In this document: piece after piece, positions 59,818 through 64,000 of the stretch
Layout: each line of letters starts with the position of its first letter
Numbering within the stretch: position 1 is the first letter of the stretch
Assembly (NCBI GenBank): GCA_963682055.1
Contig: OY821741.1
Location: 317,501-381,500 of the forward strand
Direction: 5' to 3'
DNA: 64,000 nucleotides
Source of the DNA: Primula veris
Lineage: Eukaryota > Streptophyta > Magnoliopsida > Ericales > Primulaceae
The notes under the pieces: generated by a model
Database searches by the model: none
What the model was told of the DNA's origin: nothing
The model's input: only the letters and a program-made list of their open reading frames with translations
Position numbers and translations under genes: made by a program

Positions 59818-60117
59818 ATGGCTATTGTTGCACCTGTTGAGGTTGGTACACGCGACACAATAGCATCGCTAGTGAAACAAGAAATTGAATATCTCCGCAA
59901 CCTTGAATTTGGCAATGGAGAGTGCTCTAGAAGATCTCATGGACCTTTTGAGGAGGGGTATACATCATGCAGAAAAAGTAGTTTATGGCATATTTTCAAA
60001 TCTTTGGTAGTTGTAAAGAGGTGGAAAAGGAGAAAAACAAGAAATGGACTTATTCCAAGGATGGGTAAGTTTAGTTACATGAGCCTTGAACATGATGTGA
60101 AAGAACTCGAGGTTTAA
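59818..60117 (+). CDS. Small uncharacterised plant protein (99 residues)
   Basis: A single-exon ORF from ATG at 59818 to TAA at 60115, with a TATA box at a normal distance. The N-terminal segment GTRDTIASLVKQEIEYLRNLE resembles a G-T-x-x-S-L-x-x-x-E-I-E-Y motif I recall from a family of small stress-responsive plant proteins of unknown function; this is from memory and unverified. The middle holds two Cys and a basic run (KRWKRRKTRNG), and the tail is acidic. No signal peptide or membrane segment is seen. Codon use and promoter placement make it more likely real than chance. Confidence 0.6.
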   Translation: MAIVAPVEVGTRDTIASLVKQEIEYLRNLEFGNGECSRRSHGPFEEGYTSCRKSSLWHIFKSLVVVKRWKRRKTRNGLIPRMGKFSYMSLEHDVKELEV

Positions 60118-60805
60118 GAAAACACATTCGTTCCGAAGTTTTGACTTCTAAACTTAGGTTATTTCACATTACTTGGTTCCCAGCATAAAGCTGTAGTTTT
60201 TAATTTCTTTGCCTGAACAACGAAGCCTAAGAGATTTTTAACTCGGATTTTTTTTTTTTCTTGCATACATTTGCAGCCAAAAAAGCTACTAATATCTTAA
60301 TCATGACAGTTATTTGCAATGCTCTAGACTTAACCAGGAATCATGTCCACTCATTTAAGCCATGTCAGCGCAACCACGCACGGGTATAATGAAGAGCACG
60401 CGATGGTTAAATATAGATAAGGAGCTGGTTTTTTGACTCATTCAGCTTGGACACAGTTCTTAAGACGTCCAACCAATGAATTATATACAACTTAAAATTT
60501 GACGAAAAAGTTAAACTAAAGCAAAGAAGTCCTTAACTTATAAATTTGAAAAGATCACTTCAATAGAAGAAAAAACAAAAGGAAAAACATCGAATAACTA
60601 AGCAATCAAAACTGCATAAACTATAAAGTTCTTTTATAGACTACTCTGCACTGCCTAACTATGACCCATTAGGCGAATAATCAAGTTTATGAAAAAAAAA
60701 ACATGAAAAAAAAAAACAAGTACTTTACATGATTACTTATAAATCTTAAAATCATATTCTAGTGTTCTTCCCCAGTCATCGCGGGTTGGTGAAAACCAAC
60801 TTTTC
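60118..60805. other. Intergenic, no gene recognised
   Basis: Convergent 3' ends of the small gene and the F-box pseudogene. Only AT-rich sequence is seen. Confidence 0.6.
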
Positions 60806-61843
60806 TCATAGGAAATAACGTGGAGACTCTCTAAGATGGCCTTTTACCACTAGTGTATCTCTAAGAAAATTGCCACGGGCATCATAAGCCTTTAAATTCC
60901 AACCATCATACCCCGAGTCACTCCTCACTAATACTCCACCTTCACTAGTTTTAAAAATTGCCATCATGTCATAAGATAAACCCGTTGAAGTAACAAACAT
61001 GATATTCCAAGAATTTCCATTTCCATATTCCTTCATCATAAAAAACTCTATACAGTCTCTAAAATAATACCCCGGGTCTTCCCGACGAGTCATGCAAAGG
61101 CACTCATCGAAAACTCTTAAACTAACAATGACATCTCTACCACCCTTCTTAGGTTGTGGCATTGCTATTTCAGTGAACTCATCTTTGCTAACATCAAAAT
61201 AAACTATTTGGTTCGGATGTTCACGCACACGATTAAAATTATCCAAACCAGTACAATTGCAAATCCAATGTCTATGACCTTTAAAAAACGGCCTCTGTCC
61301 CATTTCTGCTACCTTACAATTAGGGTGGTAATTGATCATTTTCCATCTATTGGTTCCACAAGTGGCCACAAATACATCTTCATTGAACCAAGTAAGTCCC
61401 ATATATCTCTTTACTAACACAACCTTGTACTCATCATTGGTAGAACAAAAACATAGATCAGCTAGGTGTTCAGTATCACGCAAATATGCTTTCTTTTCAA
61501 ATGTGAGCACCTTTCTGGTGAAATTTGTCAATGGGTTCCACACATAGAAATCAATATCGATTTGAATAAGTAACAAATCGTTACAAGTCGAATGAGCCTT
61601 AACCTTGTGACTATGTACCAAGTGTTCTTCCAATGGGCTACAAGCAGTTTGGACCCCAGTCTCGTAGTCATATAAACGGAACAAAAATGGTTTCTTCTTT
61701 AAAAACATTAAAATTTTGGGGATGCTTCGGACTGGGACTATGTTTGAGATCATATGTTGCTATTGTTTTGAAACACATCTATAACGAGCAAGACTTTTGA
61801 GGGGTAATTTTGATAGTATCTCAATAAGAATTTCTTCAGGCAT
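60806..61843 (-). pseudogene. F-box protein with F-box associated domain, nonsense codon in the F-box
   Basis: From ATG at 61843 the frame encodes a typical F-box start (PEEILIEILSKLPLKSLAR, then YRCVSKQ) and meets TAG at 61762-61760. The place is where F-boxes of this kind carry a conserved Trp (CVSKQW..), so TGG to TAG is the likely change. The frame then stays open for 315 more residues (ATG 61753 to stop at 60806) that form an F-box associated beta-propeller domain (FYVWNPLTNFTRKV, CSTNDEYKVVLVKR, IVYFDVSKDEFTEI). Such proteins select substrates for SCF ubiquitin ligases. Restarting at 61753 would lose the Skp1-binding F-box. A single-exon gene that has only just lost function is the simplest reading; readthrough or a sequencing error is possible. 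Confidence 0.85.
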
Positions 61844-64000
61844 GAAAACGGAGGAGTTCTTGGCGCTTCTTTCATCATTTCCCGAAAATAAAATCTGTGG
61901 CACTCCAGTCTTACTCTTCACGTGTTCGCCTATTCAAGAAAATATAACATCCTTCAAATTTTATAATCATCACCGCAAAATGCAACAATTGCAGTTTCGA
62001 ATAGAGTTTTCTGTGTTTTGAGACAAAAGGAACATAATCCAAAAAATGAGAACAAGTTAACCCTAAAATAGGAATTTAAACTTTTTGATGGTAATAGGAG
62101 GATCGGGTATCCAATACTAACTTCACATTCTTAGATTTTCTTTTCTCTTGATCAAAAGATTTTTTCACTGCAGATATCTTTGTAGGTAATTAATTTAGTA
62201 TAAAACTACTTGATCAGTGAATTCTACCCCTTCTGGTTTTATAATTTTGGATCCACCTTTTTACATATCGGTTCCGCTAACATGTGCCCTCGCACTACAG
62301 GAAAATTTGTCTCTGCCGACAAAAAATTGGCAACGAAACAAAAATTTGTCAGCAAAAATCAATTTAACCCGACGAATTTCAATATTTTGTCGAGAAAAAT
62401 CTCGGCACAAAATTGTGGAGTGGGGTAAACTCCTGCCGACGAAACGGCGACGAATTACTTTTGTCGCGTCAATTCCCACCAACGAATTTCTCGTGTTTTG
62501 TCGGTCTAAAAAAAACAATTGCAAGCCGACAAATAGCCTGAGAAATATTTCGTTGGGTGAAGTATTGTTTGGGTTAAAAATTGAATTTGATTTGGCTATA
62601 TACATGATGTTTACTATCATGAGGTGCAATTGTACTCGTTAATATAGGAAAAGATAATTACTAATGAGATCATGATAGAAGATTAAATTTAATTAAAATA
62701 TTTTTGTAACTAACAGGATAATGTATAAGATAGATAATATTTTCATATAATTATTTAGTAATAAATCTTCCACATATATCTTACACGAGAAGGAAACTAA
62801 TTTTTTAACTCAATCTTGTAAATTTGGATCATGAAAATATTTTTACGTTAATAGCATCTAGACATTCAAATAAATAACTATCAAAGTAAATTCAAGTTTA
62901 CTCACTTAAAAACTAAAGTTGGTGATACAACTTAAAATTATAAAAACAACTAAAATTTATGGTTTTCGCTTATCTTACTTCTTCTTTTTTTGTAAAATGT
63001 ACTATTTTTATATGTATGTATAAATTCTATAGTTTCTTCTAGATATTATTTTTGTTTATTTTAGGTGATCGAATTTGATATAAAGATATAGAATAAAAGT
63101 TATTTATAGTATAGGTATTCATTAATTTTATATAAATTAAATATTTTTTTAATATTGTAATAGTTAGTTTCGTTTTACTAAGGACACTAGTTTCGTTTTA
63201 CTAAGGACACCCTCCATTAATTGCAAAGAGTTGGTTTATCCTAAAAATATCATTATTATTCATTATTTTATCAGAGTTGGATGAAAAAATTAAATAGAGC
63301 CTTAATTATAACATATTTTGAATATTCAAACAGATCATCCATTTTCTATCATCACAATCCTCTAGCCTCTATTCTTCCTAATCACCCATCACGTTTATTC
63401 GTGTACAGGTACGTTTTTTTTTCCTTTTACTTTTATCACCTTTCAAATTGATTTAGTTTGACAAACTATGTGGTTATATCTTGGTTTTGTGGGTAATTTT
63501 CTTGTCTGATTTAATAATCATTATTGAAAACCCAAAATACACTAATCAAGTTGAAATTCAGTCCCAGTAATACGTAAAGATTCAAACTCATGATTTTCTA
63601 GATAAACTACCAATCTACTCTACCATCTGGCCTATTGCAACACATTTTAAACAAATTGGTGTTTAAAAATTTCATTTTAACTACCAAATATATTAAAAAT
63701 AAAGCTGATATTGTCCGTAATTTTTTTCCGAACACATTGCCCAAGTATTACCCGATTTGGCATAGGCCGCCCCTGCTCGTTATTCATACAAATTATTAAT
63801 GAAAAATAGTGTCCGAGTCTAAAATGAAAGTTGGATTCTCAAAACACATATTTTTAAGTCATAAATAATTTAATTATTTATATCATAAGCTAAAAATATC
63901 ATGTATCTAAAAGTAATATGGCAGTGAATATTAAGTTGTAACATGGCGGTGAATAAAAATTTTACAAGTACAATTTTTATTTTGAGCGGTAACTTAACAA
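61844..64000. other. Intergenic, AT-rich, no gene recognised
   Basis: It contains a degraded CACTA-type MITE (62293-62545) and otherwise AT-rich sequence with no recognisable gene up to the window edge. Confidence 0.55.
62293..62545. mobile_element. CACTA-type MITE, degraded
   Basis: Starts CACTACAGGAAAATTTGTC, the common CACTA-MITE end. Internal repeats are of GCCGACGAA / CGACGAATT / CCGACAAA type. The right end is tentative: GACAAATAGCCTGAGA near 62530 resembles a decayed inverted copy, but GTAGTG is lost. Open frames inside are chance products. Confidence 0.45.

Overview
This is a plant nuclear window: very AT-rich, with multi-exon genes, GT-AG introns, TATA boxes and many transposons. 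Gene content (class II diterpene synthase, PUF protein, DOMON/cytochrome b561, plant wax synthase, neprosin, S40, F-box) points to a eudicot. The diterpene synthase sequence looks asterid, perhaps Asteraceae, but the species cannot be fixed from the sequence alone.

Layout. 1-20.8 kb: the 5' part of an ent-copalyl diphosphate synthase-like gene on the minus strand. I could join five exons, all with compatible splice phases: 20781-20682, 20455-20369, 1476-1376, 1085-788 and 700-517. Intron 2 is swollen to about 19 kb by two full-length Copia elements: a decayed one (1596-9481) and a young Sirevirus-like one (9845-20064) that carries an intact extra gene after pol. A third Copia (1-485, cut by the window edge) lies in intron 5. 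20.8-26.4 kb: intergenic, with a small repeat family. 26.4-34.1 kb: a DOMON/cytochrome b561 gene (minus) whose intron 1 holds a 500 bp hAT-type MITE and an intact Copia with one uninterrupted 1310-residue polyprotein. 37.5-40.5 kb: a seven-exon PUF gene (minus). 43.4-44.5 kb: an MBOAT wax synthase-like gene (plus). 44.8-48.3 kb: another repeat copy holding a CACTA MITE, a hAT-type element and a solo LTR. 48.9-49.4 kb: a secreted glycine-rich protein (plus). 50.5-54.6 kb: a neprosin-like pseudogene (minus) with a solo Sirevirus LTR in its last exon and a one-base deletion. 56.0-56.5 kb: an S40 (DUF584) gene. 59.8-60.1 kb: a small uncharacterised gene. 60.8-61.8 kb: an F-box gene (minus) with a nonsense codon in the F-box. 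The remainder is AT-rich intergenic DNA with microsatellites and a degraded CACTA-type MITE.

The genes do not form a pathway cluster. The recurring theme is transposons within genes. Insertions in introns (diterpene synthase, DOMON/b561) leave coding phase intact, while the one in an exon (neprosin) goes with a dead gene. The most unusual item is the Sirevirus-like element: a non-envelope accessory ORF, three stop codons in an otherwise unshifted polyprotein frame, three polypurine tracts, and a GTTGCAAC-type motif spread over LTR, coding and untranslated parts.
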